NCBI RefSeq assembly: GCF_011764585.1
Contig: NZ_AP022853.1
Span: 1,099,501-1,163,500, forward strand
Direction: 5' to 3'
From: Sulfurimicrobium lacus
Lineage (GTDB): Bacteria > Pseudomonadota > Gammaproteobacteria > Burkholderiales > Sulfuricellaceae
DNA length: 64,000 nucleotides
Positions within the stretch are counted from its first letter, which is position 1. Every line of letters starts with the position of its first letter. This document shows positions 27,359-35,475 of the stretch, piece after piece. The translations under genes were made by a program, and so were the position numbers. The notes beneath the pieces were generated by a model. It searched no databases and had not been told where the DNA came from. It saw nothing but the letters and a program-made list of their open reading frames with translations.

Positions 27359-28924
27359 ATGAACTCCGAAAAACAGACTGTGCTTTACATCCGCCTGCCG
27401 TGCTGGAAGATTTATCCGGGCGGCGTCATCTATGTGGCCGATTACATCCACAAACAGCGCCCCGACATCCAGCAGCACCTGCTGGATATGGCCCTGATTG
27501 CGCCCGCCGACCGCAAGCGCGTGCTCCGGGAGCATCTTGACTCGCTCCGGCCGGATATCGTGGCTTTTTCCTGGCGCAACATGCAGTCCTTCGGCCCGCA
27601 CCCGGAAGACGACGCGCTCGGCGTGGTGATGAATTTCGACTATTCGCCCAACTGGAAGCGCAAACTGAAAGCGGCCAGAAGCGCGTTTTCCATCATTTAC
27701 GACTACACCACCAGCAGGCTCAACAACTTCGGCTACATGAAGCTGGTGCGCAAGCTGCTGCCCGCGACGCGCATCGTGGTAGGCGGCACGGCGGTCTCCA
27801 TCTTCGGCAAATACGTTGCCGAGAAATGCCCCACCGACACGGTGATCGTGATCGGCGAAGGCGAGGACGCCATGCTTTCCATTGTCGACGGCTTTAGTCA
27901 GCCTGTCGGCGAGATTTATTACAAGGATCGTGCCGGACATGTCGAACATCGCCCGCGCGAGGAAACCTTCGACCTGCACACGCTCACGGCAGTGGACTTC
28001 CCTTACGTCGAGTCGATTTTCCCCGAATTCCACAGCTACCTGAACGACGACATCGGCGTGCACACCAAGCGCGGCTGCCCATTTCAGTGCCATTTCTGCC
28101 TCTACAACAAGATCGAGGGCGCGCATCAGCGCTACCGCGATCCGCTCGAAATCGCCAAGGAAATCGAAGCGCTCAACCGGAACTACGGCGTCAAGCGGAT
28201 CTGGTTTACCGACGCGCAATTCTGCTCGACCAAGAAGAGCACCGAACACGTCGGCCTGATCCTCGACGAATTGCTGCCGCGCAAGCTGGACATCACCTGG
28301 TCCGGCTATCTGCGCCTCAACCACCTGACGCCGGAGCTGGCGCAGAAGATGCTGGCAACCGGCCTCGGCAGCGTCGACCTGTCCTTCACCGGTTCGCAGG
28401 AAATCATCGACACGCTGACCCTGGGATATTCGTTGGAGCAGCAGATGGACGCATTCCGCATGTTCAGGACCAGCGCCTACACGGACCAGAAAATCAAGCT
28501 CTACATGCCGCTCAACGCGCCGGGAGAAACCGTCCATACCCTGCGCATGACCATCGAAAAAATCAAGGAACTGTATGAACTGTTCGGTCGCGACAACGTG
28601 CTGCCGTTCATCTTCTTCATCGGCATCCAGCCCAACACGCCGGTGGAACGCCTGCTGATCAGCCAGGGATACCTGAAGCCGGACTACAACCCGCTGTCGC
28701 TCAATCCGTTCCTGATCAAGAAGCTGCTCTACAACCCGCAGCCGCTGGGACGCCTGATCGGCCGTGCGTACCTCGAAGCGGTCGATTCGCTCGATGCCAG
28801 CAGCGAGTACATCGGGCGCCTGACCATGGAAATCATCGAGCGCGAGCTGAACCGCATGCCCAGCGGCAACAAGAGTCGCCGCATCGGCAAGGCCACCATC
28901 CCGATTCTGAAGACCCACGAGTAA
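27359..28924 (+). CDS. B12-binding-type radical SAM protein of unknown substrate
   Basis: 521 residues. The N-terminal half (about 1-200) resembles a cobalamin-binding Rossmann domain (RPDIVAFSWRNMQ, RIVVGGTAVSIFG, VIVIGEGEDAML), though without a clear DxHxxG. The radical SAM core starts at HTKRGCPFQCHFCLYNK, giving the CxxxCxxC iron-sulfur motif, and continues with a TIM-barrel layout (IWFTDAQFCSTKK). Such enzymes often methylate or rearrange unactivated carbons. It is monocistronic, followed by a strong terminator, so the neighbours give no hint of the substrate. Confidence 0.8.
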   Translation: MNSEKQTVLYIRLPCWKIYPGGVIYVADYIHKQRPDIQQHLLDMALIAPADRKRVLREHLDSLRPDIVAFSWRNMQSFGPHPEDDALGVVMNFDYSPNWKRKLKAARSAFSIIYDYTTSRLNNFGYMKLVRKLLPATRIVVGGTAVSIFGKYVAEKCPTDTVIVIGEGEDAMLSIVDGFSQPVGEIYYKDRAGHVEHRPREETFDLHTLTAVDFPYVESIFPEFHSYLNDDIGVHTKRGCPFQCHFCLYNKIEGAHQRYRDPLEIAKEIEALNRNYGVKRIWFTDAQFCSTKKSTEHVGLILDELLPRKLDITWSGYLRLNHLTPELAQKMLATGLGSVDLSFTGSQEIIDTLTLGYSLEQQMDAFRMFRTSAYTDQKIKLYMPLNAPGETVHTLRMTIEKIKELYELFGRDNVLPFIFFIGIQPNTPVERLLISQGYLKPDYNPLSLNPFLIKKLLYNPQPLGRLIGRAYLEAVDSLDASSEYIGRLTMEIIERELNRMPSGNKSRRIGKATIPILKTHE

Positions 28925-28926
28925 GG

Positions 28927-28958
28927 CGGCGCGCGCGCCTCGGATGCGCGCCGTTTTT
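28927..28958 (+). terminator. Intrinsic terminator after the radical SAM gene
   Basis: CGGCGCGC (28927-28934) pairs perfectly with GCGCGCCG (28946-28953) around an 11-base loop, followed by five T (28954-28958). It begins just after the radical SAM stop and touches the stop of the convergent gene. Confidence 0.8.
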
Positions 28959-29293
28959 CAGTCCGGCAGCACAGCGAACTGCGCCTCGGCGCTCGCCTTG
29001 TCGATGCTGACCAGCATTTCGCAATAGGCGTTCTGCGGCATCGGTTCCGCGCCGCAGCCGCAGCTGGCGACGATCTCGGTGAAAAAGACGCCGACCCGGG
29101 CGTGGATGGTGCGTTCGTCGTCGGTAACGCGCAACACCGTGCAAGTGAGATTGCTGTCGTCCACATATCCACCCTGGGAAACGCCCTTCTGCAGCGGCAA
29201 CGTGCCCGATTCCAGTGCGCCGATTTCGTCTTTTAGCGTCTGGGTGAAGGCGGCCGATGGCCAGTTACGCAGGGAATTCGCGAGTTTCGGCAT
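28958..29293 (-). CDS. Conserved hypothetical protein with a CGCG cysteine cluster
   Basis: 111 residues, no signal peptide. The strands TCTVLRVTDDERTIHARVGVFFTEIVASCGCG followed by EPMPQNAYCEMLVSIDK suggest a single small alpha/beta domain. CGCG plus a further C (AYCEML) and one in NLTCTV could bind a metal. I recognise it as a type of short conserved protein found across beta- and gammaproteobacteria but know no function. Convergent with the radical SAM gene. Confidence 0.7.
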   Translation of the reverse strand: MPKLANSLRNWPSAAFTQTLKDEIGALESGTLPLQKGVSQGGYVDDSNLTCTVLRVTDDERTIHARVGVFFTEIVASCGCGAEPMPQNAYCEMLVSIDKASAEAQFAVLPD

Positions 29294-29398
29294 ATCTATC
29301 TTATGGAATCAGGGTGTTGGGCGTTGCCAAAGCATATCAGGCACGGATCGTGCTCGTACAAAAATAAGGTGAAACGGTGGATGTGCAGTCTCAACCTT

Positions 29399-29427
29399 TT
29401 GCGCCTGGTGACGTTAAGATGTTATAG
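29399..29427 (+). promoter_or_regulatory. Sigma-70-like promoter upstream of a small gene
   Basis: TTGCGC (29399-29404) and TTATAG (29422-29427) are exactly 17 bases apart and lie 28 bases before the start of the 74-codon gene. Confidence 0.5.
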
Positions 29428-29454
29428 GCAGTGCAATTCGAATGGAGGTGCACC

Positions 29455-29679
29455 ATGATCAGCACGATGGAAATGGCGACTGGCCAATGGGAGCGTGGCG
29501 ACACGGTCCCTGATGCCCCGGTATTGGGGAATTCCACTGCATACGCGGTGCCCCCACAGGTGCAAGCCGGACTCTGTGAACATGAGGCTGCCTGGCCGCT
29601 TCATGCCGGCATGCCGGCAGATCTGGCAACGCAGGACCTGGAAGATTTTCTTTCCCGCATGGCTGGCCCGGCGCACTGA
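29455..29679 (+). CDS. Small protein of unknown function (74 residues)
   Basis: Starts at ATG 29455 four bases after a very strong binding site (GGAGGTG, 29444-29450) and behind a promoter-like sequence with a 17-base spacer. The product is polar and acidic (MISTMEMATGQWERGDTVPD...) and ends with a DLATQDLEDFLSRMAG helix; no membrane helix, no signal peptide. No homologue is recognised. The strong expression signals are the main evidence that it is real. Confidence 0.55.
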   Translation: MISTMEMATGQWERGDTVPDAPVLGNSTAYAVPPQVQAGLCEHEAAWPLHAGMPADLATQDLEDFLSRMAGPAH

Positions 29680-29715
29680 ACCCGAGCGTGAGCTCCACAT
29701 GAAGGCAGTGCGGCC

Positions 29716-31509
29716 TCAGTGCTGCAACTGCCCGTACAACCTGCTGTACAGCCCGTTGCTCTTGAGCAATTCCTCGTGGGCGCCTTCTTCGATGATGCGC
29801 CCGTCCTCGAACACGTAAACCCGGTCGGCCTGTTTGACCGCCGAGAGGCGGTGCGCCACGATGATCGTGGTGCGGTCCTTGAGAAACGCCCCTAGCGCTT
29901 CGTGCAGCCGAGCCTCGGTTTCCGCGTCCAGGGCGGAAGTGGCTTCGTCGAGTATCACCACCTGCGGCTTGGCCAGGATCATGCGCGCGATGGCGAGGCG
30001 CTGGCGCTGGCCGCCGGAGATGCGCACGCCCTGCAGGCCGACGACGGTGTCAAGTCCCTTGGGCAGCTGTTCCACCAGGTCTTTGAGTTGCGCCACCTCC
30101 AGCGCCTGCCACAGGTCCGCGTCGTTGCAGTCGCAGCCCATGGTGAGGTTGGCGCGCACCGTGTCGTTGAAAATGGCGGGGTGCTGCAGGACGGTCGCCA
30201 CGTGCTGGCGCACCACTTCCATGCCGATCTGCGTGACCGGGACGTTGTCGAAATAAAGCGTGCCGGACTCGGTGGGGTAGAGTCCGAGGATGACCTGCAC
30301 CAGCGTGGATTTTCCCCCGCCAGACGCCCCCACCAGGGCGATCTTTTCCCCGGCCTTGATGTCGAGGTCGACGCCGTTGAGCACCAGCGGGCCGTCGCCG
30401 TAGCGGAACGAGATGTTTTCCATGCGCACGCCGACGGTGTGCTTGCCGCTGAAGGGGTCGCGCAGGGCGGGGTAGTGCGGCTCCTCGTCCAGTTGCATGA
30501 GGCGGTTGAGGCGTCCCAGCGCGGCCTTGGCGCTGAAATAGGCGTACTGGATGCCGAGGATTTCCTGCACCGGCGCCATCATGAACCACAGGTAGCCGAA
30601 CACCGCCATCATCTCGCCCACCGTGAGGTTGGAGAACACCACCATCAGCATGCTGATGGCGCGGAACACGTCGAAGCCGATGAGGAAGACCATGAACGAC
30701 AGGCGGCTGGCGGCGTCGCTTTTCCACGAGAACGCGGCGGCGTGGGTGCGGATGCCGCGCGCCCGTTCCAGCACGCGGCTGATGTAATGCTCCTCGCGGT
30801 TGGCGGCGCGGATCTGCTGGATGGCGTCGAGGGTTTCGGTGAGCGCCTGCTGGAACAGCTCGAAGGCGCTGTTTTCCTTCTTCTTGAGGGTTTTGACTTT
30901 CTTGCCCAGCACCGTGGTGAAGTAGATCACCACCGGGTTCATGAGCAGGATGAACAGCGCCAGCTGCCAGTGCATCCACAGCAGGATGGCGGCGGTGCCG
31001 ATGATGGAGAGCAGGGCGACGAGGAACTTGCTGATGGTGGCGCCGATGAAGTCGTCCACGGCGTTGAGGTCGGTGACGAAATGGGAGGCCACCGCGCCGC
31101 TGCCCAGGGTTTCGTATTCCGACATGGCGATACGCTTGAGGCGCTGCAGCAGGCCTTCGCGCAGGCGGTAGGAGACATCCTTGGCGATGAGGGTGAAATT
31201 GCGCGTCTGCCACACTCCCATCATCGCGGCGAACAGGCGCAGCACTATCGTGAGGGCGAGGATGGCGCTGATATACAGCAGCGGGCTGTGCCAGTGAGTG
31301 GGAAAGCGGCTATCGATCCAGCCGACCATGACGCCGGGCTTGTGCAGCAGCACTTCGTCCACCAGCAAGGGCATGAGGAGCGGAATGGGGACGCTCGCCA
31401 GTGCCGCGAAAACGGCGATGACGTGGGCGGCGATTAGTTCTTTCTTGTGCTCCCTGGCGATGCCCAGGATGTAGGGCCAGGTGTAGACCGGGGGTAACGG
31501 ATTCGGCAT
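29716..31509 (-). CDS. ABC exporter half-transporter (permease and ATPase fused)
   Basis: 597 residues: a type IV exporter membrane domain with six helices (about 25-320) and a C-terminal nucleotide-binding domain. It has Walker A GASGGGKST, the Q-loop, signature ISGGQRQR, Walker B VVILDEATSALD and the switch histidine in IIVAHRLS. The layout is that of MsbA-like lipid or drug exporters, but nothing identifies the substrate. It follows the response regulator gene by 18 bases on the same strand and may be in that operon. Confidence 0.9.
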   Translation of the reverse strand: MPNPLPPVYTWPYILGIAREHKKELIAAHVIAVFAALASVPIPLLMPLLVDEVLLHKPGVMVGWIDSRFPTHWHSPLLYISAILALTIVLRLFAAMMGVWQTRNFTLIAKDVSYRLREGLLQRLKRIAMSEYETLGSGAVASHFVTDLNAVDDFIGATISKFLVALLSIIGTAAILLWMHWQLALFILLMNPVVIYFTTVLGKKVKTLKKKENSAFELFQQALTETLDAIQQIRAANREEHYISRVLERARGIRTHAAAFSWKSDAASRLSFMVFLIGFDVFRAISMLMVVFSNLTVGEMMAVFGYLWFMMAPVQEILGIQYAYFSAKAALGRLNRLMQLDEEPHYPALRDPFSGKHTVGVRMENISFRYGDGPLVLNGVDLDIKAGEKIALVGASGGGKSTLVQVILGLYPTESGTLYFDNVPVTQIGMEVVRQHVATVLQHPAIFNDTVRANLTMGCDCNDADLWQALEVAQLKDLVEQLPKGLDTVVGLQGVRISGGQRQRLAIARMILAKPQVVILDEATSALDAETEARLHEALGAFLKDRTTIIVAHRLSAVKQADRVYVFEDGRIIEEGAHEELLKSNGLYSRLYGQLQH

Positions 31510-31527
31510 TTGAATTCGAGCGTTATT

Positions 31528-32553
31528 TCAGCCCCAGAATTTGAAGCTGCTTCTTTCCAGCACGCGGATGCAGCTGTCCACCACATCCTGGTCGTAAAGC
31601 TTGCTCCGATTTTTCTGGATTTCGTCCATGGCGGCTTCAATCCCCAGCGATGGGCGGTACGGCCGGAAAGAGGTCATCGCTTCGACCACATCGGCCACTG
31701 CGATGATGCGCGCTTCCATGCATATCTCCTCGCCCTTGAGGCCCTTCGGGTAACCCGATCCGTCCATGCGCTCGTGGTGTTCCACCACCATGCGTGCCAC
31801 GGGCCAGGGGAAGGATGCGCCGGCCAGGATGTCGTAGCCGGCCTGGAGGTGGGTCTTGATGATGTCCATCTCGATGGTGGACAGCTTTCTCGGGCAGCTC
31901 AGGATCTCGGCGGGGACGCGGATCTTGCCCACGTCGTGAACCAGGCTGCCGAGACGGATGCCGGTGATGGTGTCGGAGGGCATGCCCATATCCTCTGCGA
32001 TGGCCGTCGCCAGCAGGGAAACCCGCTTCTGGTGGCCGTCGGTGTAGGGGTCGCGCAGCTCGATGGCCCGCGAAAGCACGCCTATGGTCTGTTCCAGTGA
32101 GTCGATGATGAGCTTTTCAGCCTTGTCCATCTCCCGTTTGTGGAAGCGGTTCTTGGCGCTCTTGAATATGGCCTGGAGCAGGGTGTCGGTGTTGACCGGC
32201 TTGGTGACGTACTGGTCCACCCCGATTTCGATGGCCCGGATGAAGTAGTCGCGCTCGCTGTAGGCCGTGATCACGATGATGGGGACTTCATGGACCGACG
32301 CTTTGATGATCGAAGCCATTTCCAGGCCGTCCATTACCGGCATTTTGATGTCGGTCACCACCACGTCAGGCTGGTGTTCGCGAAAGGCCTGAATGCCTTC
32401 CTGGCCATTAATGGCAGTATGTAGCGCGCCGACCCGGCGGCGCAGGAAACGGGTCAGAAGATCCCGAATTTCATCGTCGTCTTCGACATATAGAATGGAC
32501 AGCGTCTTCAGGAAGTCGAAGTCGACCTGGGCTGTGGTGTTGTCGGGTTTCAT
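31528..32553 (-). CDS. Response regulator with HD-GYP c-di-GMP phosphodiesterase domain
   Basis: 341 residues. The receiver domain (about 17-135) has the acidic pair in YVEDDD, the phospho-acceptor D68 in VVVTDIKMP and K118 in TKP. The HD-GYP domain follows (about 155-340) with HDVGK (206-210) and HHERMDGSGYP (259-269), both intact, so c-di-GMP hydrolysis is expected. The partner kinase lies directly upstream. Similar over its full length to the protein at 50532-51560. Confidence 0.93.
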   Translation of the reverse strand: MKPDNTTAQVDFDFLKTLSILYVEDDDEIRDLLTRFLRRRVGALHTAINGQEGIQAFREHQPDVVVTDIKMPVMDGLEMASIIKASVHEVPIIVITAYSERDYFIRAIEIGVDQYVTKPVNTDTLLQAIFKSAKNRFHKREMDKAEKLIIDSLEQTIGVLSRAIELRDPYTDGHQKRVSLLATAIAEDMGMPSDTITGIRLGSLVHDVGKIRVPAEILSCPRKLSTIEMDIIKTHLQAGYDILAGASFPWPVARMVVEHHERMDGSGYPKGLKGEEICMEARIIAVADVVEAMTSFRPYRPSLGIEAAMDEIQKNRSKLYDQDVVDSCIRVLERSSFKFWG

Positions 32554-32568
32554 AAAAATGGCTTAATT

Positions 32569-34044
32569 TTAAGAGGCTTTTTCCAATGGTATGCTCAACG
32601 TAAACCGGGCGCCGTTTTCAATGTTGGCCGCGCCGATTTTACCTTCCATGTTACGCTCAATTATCATTTTGACCATGTATAGCCCGATTCCGCTTCCTTG
32701 ATCCTTGGTGGTGAAATAAGGGTCGAACAGCCGCGGCAAGATATCCTGCGCGATGCCGCCGCCGTTGTCATCCACGGTAAGAACGGCTTCCTTTCCCTCT
32801 TTTCTGAGCGCGACGCGGATTTGTCCGTTGGCGGTCTCGCTCTCCAGGATCGCTTCCTTGGCGTTAACCAGCAGATTGAGCACGGCCTGTGCATACTGGC
32901 TGGGGAAACCGGTTGCGGTCAAATCAGGGGGTACATCCACGGCGATTTCGATGCTGTTGTTCTTGAGCGCGGCCATGACGATGAAAACCGCTTCCCTGAC
33001 GGCCTCTGCTACGTCGAAACTGGATTTCTCGCGGTCGGGGCGGAAGAAGTCGCGGAAATCGTCGATCGTGGTGGACATTTTTTCGATCAGGCGCCTGGCG
33101 TCGGAAACGTCGCGCGCCAGGGTTTCCTCCGTGATGGCCTTGAACTTGAAATCGTCCTGTATGTTGCTGATGATCAGGCCCAGGGAATTGAGCGGTTGCC
33201 GCCACTGGTGTGCGATGTTGTGCACCATCTCGCCCATGGCGGCCAGGCGCGACTGCTGGATGAGCATGTGATCCTTTTCGCGGTTTGCCGCGACTTCATC
33301 GCTGACGCGTTGTTCCAGGGTTTCATTCAACTGTCTGAGCGCTTCCTCGGCATCCTTGCGTTCGGCAATTTCATGCAGCAGGCTCGAATTGTAGTTTTGC
33401 AGTTCGTTGCGCATGGATGCAAAACTGCTAACCAGTTTGCCGACTTCATCCGGCCCAGCCTTGGGCAACGGCGTGTCGAAATCCATCCTGGCGAGCCGGA
33501 CGGATGCTTTGGCCAATTGGCGCAACGGCCTTCCCACTGTGATTTCCGTGGTGGCGATGATCGTTACCATGAGAGCGGCCATCACGCCGAGCAGAGTCAG
33601 GGACAATTCCCTGATCTCCTGGCGTGTGTTTGCCAGCGATGGCGCCAGATCCACTCTTGCCACCAGGGTGCCCAGGTCGGTGTCGAGATAACGAATTTTC
33701 TTTTCCAGCGTGCGTACGCCCGGTGAGGTTAATTGGCCAGATTGTTTTGCTGAGGAGGCCAGCGGGTAGAGCTGCTTGCCTTCGGCATTGACCAGTCTGA
33801 TGTCGACCCACGCCGGATTCTTTGCCTTCAATGCGTTGAGATTTTCGTGCACGATGTCCAGCTGGCTTCCCAGTAGGAGCGGAATCATGGCCTCCACCAC
33901 ACTGTCCAGATGCTGATCCACAGCCCTGAAATGCGCGGCCTCGTCGTTGGCAAGCGTCCTGGGAACCCAGATGGCGTAGAGGTAAATCCCGATCAGCAGC
34001 CCGATCAGCAGCAGTGGATACAGGAGTTTTGCACGCAGGGACAC
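32569..34044 (-). CDS. Membrane sensor histidine kinase
   Basis: 491 residues from GTG 34044. Two membrane helices (about 9-26 and 148-168) flank a periplasmic sensor of about 120 residues; then HAMP (170-225), a coiled coil, the phospho-acceptor H279 in NIAHQWRQPLN and an ATPase domain (DNGGGIAQDILPRLFDPYFTTK, GSGIGLYMVKMI). The binding site for this start (AGAGG, complement of 34052-34056) lies inside the terminal repeat of the element at 34047-34317; the open frame runs on into that element but the extra residues are repeat-derived. Partner regulator downstream. Confidence 0.9.
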   Translation of the reverse strand: MSLRAKLLYPLLLIGLLIGIYLYAIWVPRTLANDEAAHFRAVDQHLDSVVEAMIPLLLGSQLDIVHENLNALKAKNPAWVDIRLVNAEGKQLYPLASSAKQSGQLTSPGVRTLEKKIRYLDTDLGTLVARVDLAPSLANTRQEIRELSLTLLGVMAALMVTIIATTEITVGRPLRQLAKASVRLARMDFDTPLPKAGPDEVGKLVSSFASMRNELQNYNSSLLHEIAERKDAEEALRQLNETLEQRVSDEVAANREKDHMLIQQSRLAAMGEMVHNIAHQWRQPLNSLGLIISNIQDDFKFKAITEETLARDVSDARRLIEKMSTTIDDFRDFFRPDREKSSFDVAEAVREAVFIVMAALKNNSIEIAVDVPPDLTATGFPSQYAQAVLNLLVNAKEAILESETANGQIRVALRKEGKEAVLTVDDNGGGIAQDILPRLFDPYFTTKDQGSGIGLYMVKMIIERNMEGKIGAANIENGARFTLSIPLEKAS

Positions 34045-34046
34045 TG

Positions 34047-34317
34047 AGGAACCTCTGATTAAGTCAAATGCGGTCGCGACGTGGTTTTGCGGGTGCCAGG
34101 CAAGAAGTGAGGCGCGCCGTGCAGTCATTCTGCACCAGCGCCTCGCGACGCCGCATGGCGCCCGCAAAACCACGTCCCTCCGGGTTACATCGAAAACGGG
34201 CTTGCGCCGCGTTGCGCTCCTCGGCGTCGTAGGCTCGGCTACGACCTTCGTCGCGCGCCTTGCTCAAGCCCGTTTTCGATGTAACGCGATCCGCGTTTGA
34301 CTTAATCAGAGGTTCCT
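34047..34317. repeat. 271-bp palindromic element with terminal inverted repeats (MITE-like)
   Basis: Ends match as inverted repeats: AGGAACCTCTGATTAAGTCA... (34047-34078) and its complement (34285-34317), 32 bases with one mismatch and one gap. Inside are two long arms. Arm A pairs 34078-34098 with 34156-34176 (21 pairs, one wobble) and holds GAGGCGC/GCGCCTC and GTGCAG/CTGCAC. Arm B pairs 34184-34204 with 34265-34285 (21 perfect pairs) and holds GTCGTAG/CTACGAC. No open frame of its own. The structure is that of a non-autonomous mobile element or large palindromic repeat; no flanking duplication was clearly seen. Confidence 0.85.
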
Positions 34318-34404
34318 TAGCCGGAAAAAACGCGAGAATACCACAGGGCGCCCATGCCGGGCTTTGTGCCATAATTCCGCCATCTTGATGAGTCGGGCAA
34401 GGCC

Positions 34405-35220
34405 ATGGATTGGAAAGCAGTCGGTACGTTTCAGGACATTCTCTATCACCGGGCGGAGGGCATCGCCCGCATCACGATCAACCGCCCCGAGGTGCGCAAC
34501 GCCTTCCGGCCGCAGACCGTGAACGAACTGATGCAGGCCTTCCAGCAGGCCCATCTCGACCCGGAAATCGGCGTCGTCATCCTCACCGGCGCGGGCGACA
34601 AGGCGTTCTGCTCCGGCGGCGACCAGAAAGTACGCGGCGACGACGGCGGCTACCACGACGCGCAGGGTACGCCGCACCTCAACGTGCTCGACCTGCAGAT
34701 GCAGATCCGCCGCCTGCCCAAGCCGGTGGTGGCGATGGTGGCGGGCTACGCCATCGGCGGCGGGCACGTGCTGCACCTGGTGTGCGACCTGACCATCGCC
34801 GCGGACAACGCCCGCTTCGGCCAGACCGGGCCGCGCGTCGGCAGCTTCGACGCGGGCCTCGGCGCCGGGCTGCTGGCGCGCGCCGTCGGTCTGAAAAAAG
34901 CCAAGGAAATCTGGTTCCTGTGCCGCCAGTACGACGCGCAGGAAGCGCTGAGCATGGGGCTGGTCAATACCGTGGTGCCGCTGGCGCAACTGGAACAGGA
35001 AACGCTGCAGTGGTGCCACGAAATGCTGCAGCACTCGCCCACCGCGCTGCGCGTGCTCAAGGCCGCCTTCAACGCCGACACCGACGGCCTGGCGGGGATA
35101 CAGGAACTGGCGGGCAACGCCACCGCGCTCTACTACATGACTCCAGAAGGCCAGGAAGGACGCAATGCCTGGCTGGAAAAACGCGCGCCGGATTTCGGCA
35201 AGTTTCCGCGTCGTCCGTGA
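34405..35220 (+). CDS. menB: 1,4-dihydroxy-2-naphthoyl-CoA synthase MenB
   Basis: Closes the naphthoquinone ring from o-succinylbenzoyl-CoA in menaquinone synthesis. 271 residues of the crotonase fold. Family-specific motifs are [42 protein letters not shown] and the C-terminal [21 protein letters not shown], which separate MenB from other enoyl-CoA hydratases. First men gene on this strand; menA follows only after a four-kilobase accessory block. Confidence 0.97.
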   Translation: MDWKAVGTFQDILYHRAEGIARITINRPEVRNAFRPQTVNELMQAFQQAHLDPEIGVVILTGAGDKAFCSGGDQKVRGDDGGYHDAQGTPHLNVLDLQMQIRRLPKPVVAMVAGYAIGGGHVLHLVCDLTIAADNARFGQTGPRVGSFDAGLGAGLLARAVGLKKAKEIWFLCRQYDAQEALSMGLVNTVVPLAQLEQETLQWCHEMLQHSPTALRVLKAAFNADTDGLAGIQELAGNATALYYMTPEGQEGRNAWLEKRAPDFGKFPRRP

Positions 35221-35244
35221 TCGTTGCCACATTGGGGAGGACTT

Positions 35245-35475
35245 GTGACAATCAGCACCGTTTTTAAGCACAAACACAGTCAGGCTGTCTGCTTGCCTGA
35301 TGACGTGCGTTTCCCGGATTCGGTCAAAAAAGTAGATGTGCGCGTGGTAGGTGAGGAGCGGATTATCGTGCCCGTGGGATTAGACTGGAACAGTTTTTTT
35401 CTAAGCGCAAAATGCGCCACCGATGATTTTATGGCCGAGCGCTCCAGCCAGTTCCAGATTGAACGCGAGAACTAA
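35245..35475 (+). CDS. VapB-like (AbrB/MazE-fold) antitoxin without a toxin
   Basis: 76 residues from GTG 35245, four bases after GGGGAGG. The N-terminal half (TISTVFKHKHSQAVCLPDDVRFP...VDVRVVGEERIIVP) is a swapped-hairpin DNA-binding domain of the VapB type. VapB genes normally overlap a PIN-domain vapC; here the stop (TAA 35473-35475) directly abuts the start of a restriction-methyltransferase gene and no vapC is present. It could act as an operon repressor or be a leftover antitoxin. Confidence 0.8.
   Translation: MTISTVFKHKHSQAVCLPDDVRFPDSVKKVDVRVVGEERIIVPVGLDWNSFFLSAKCATDDFMAERSSQFQIEREN

Noticed and set aside
34045-34173. 43-residue N-terminal extension of the histidine kinase
   Set aside because: These codons lie wholly in the palindromic element and put a charged stretch before the membrane helix; GTG 34044 has a binding site.
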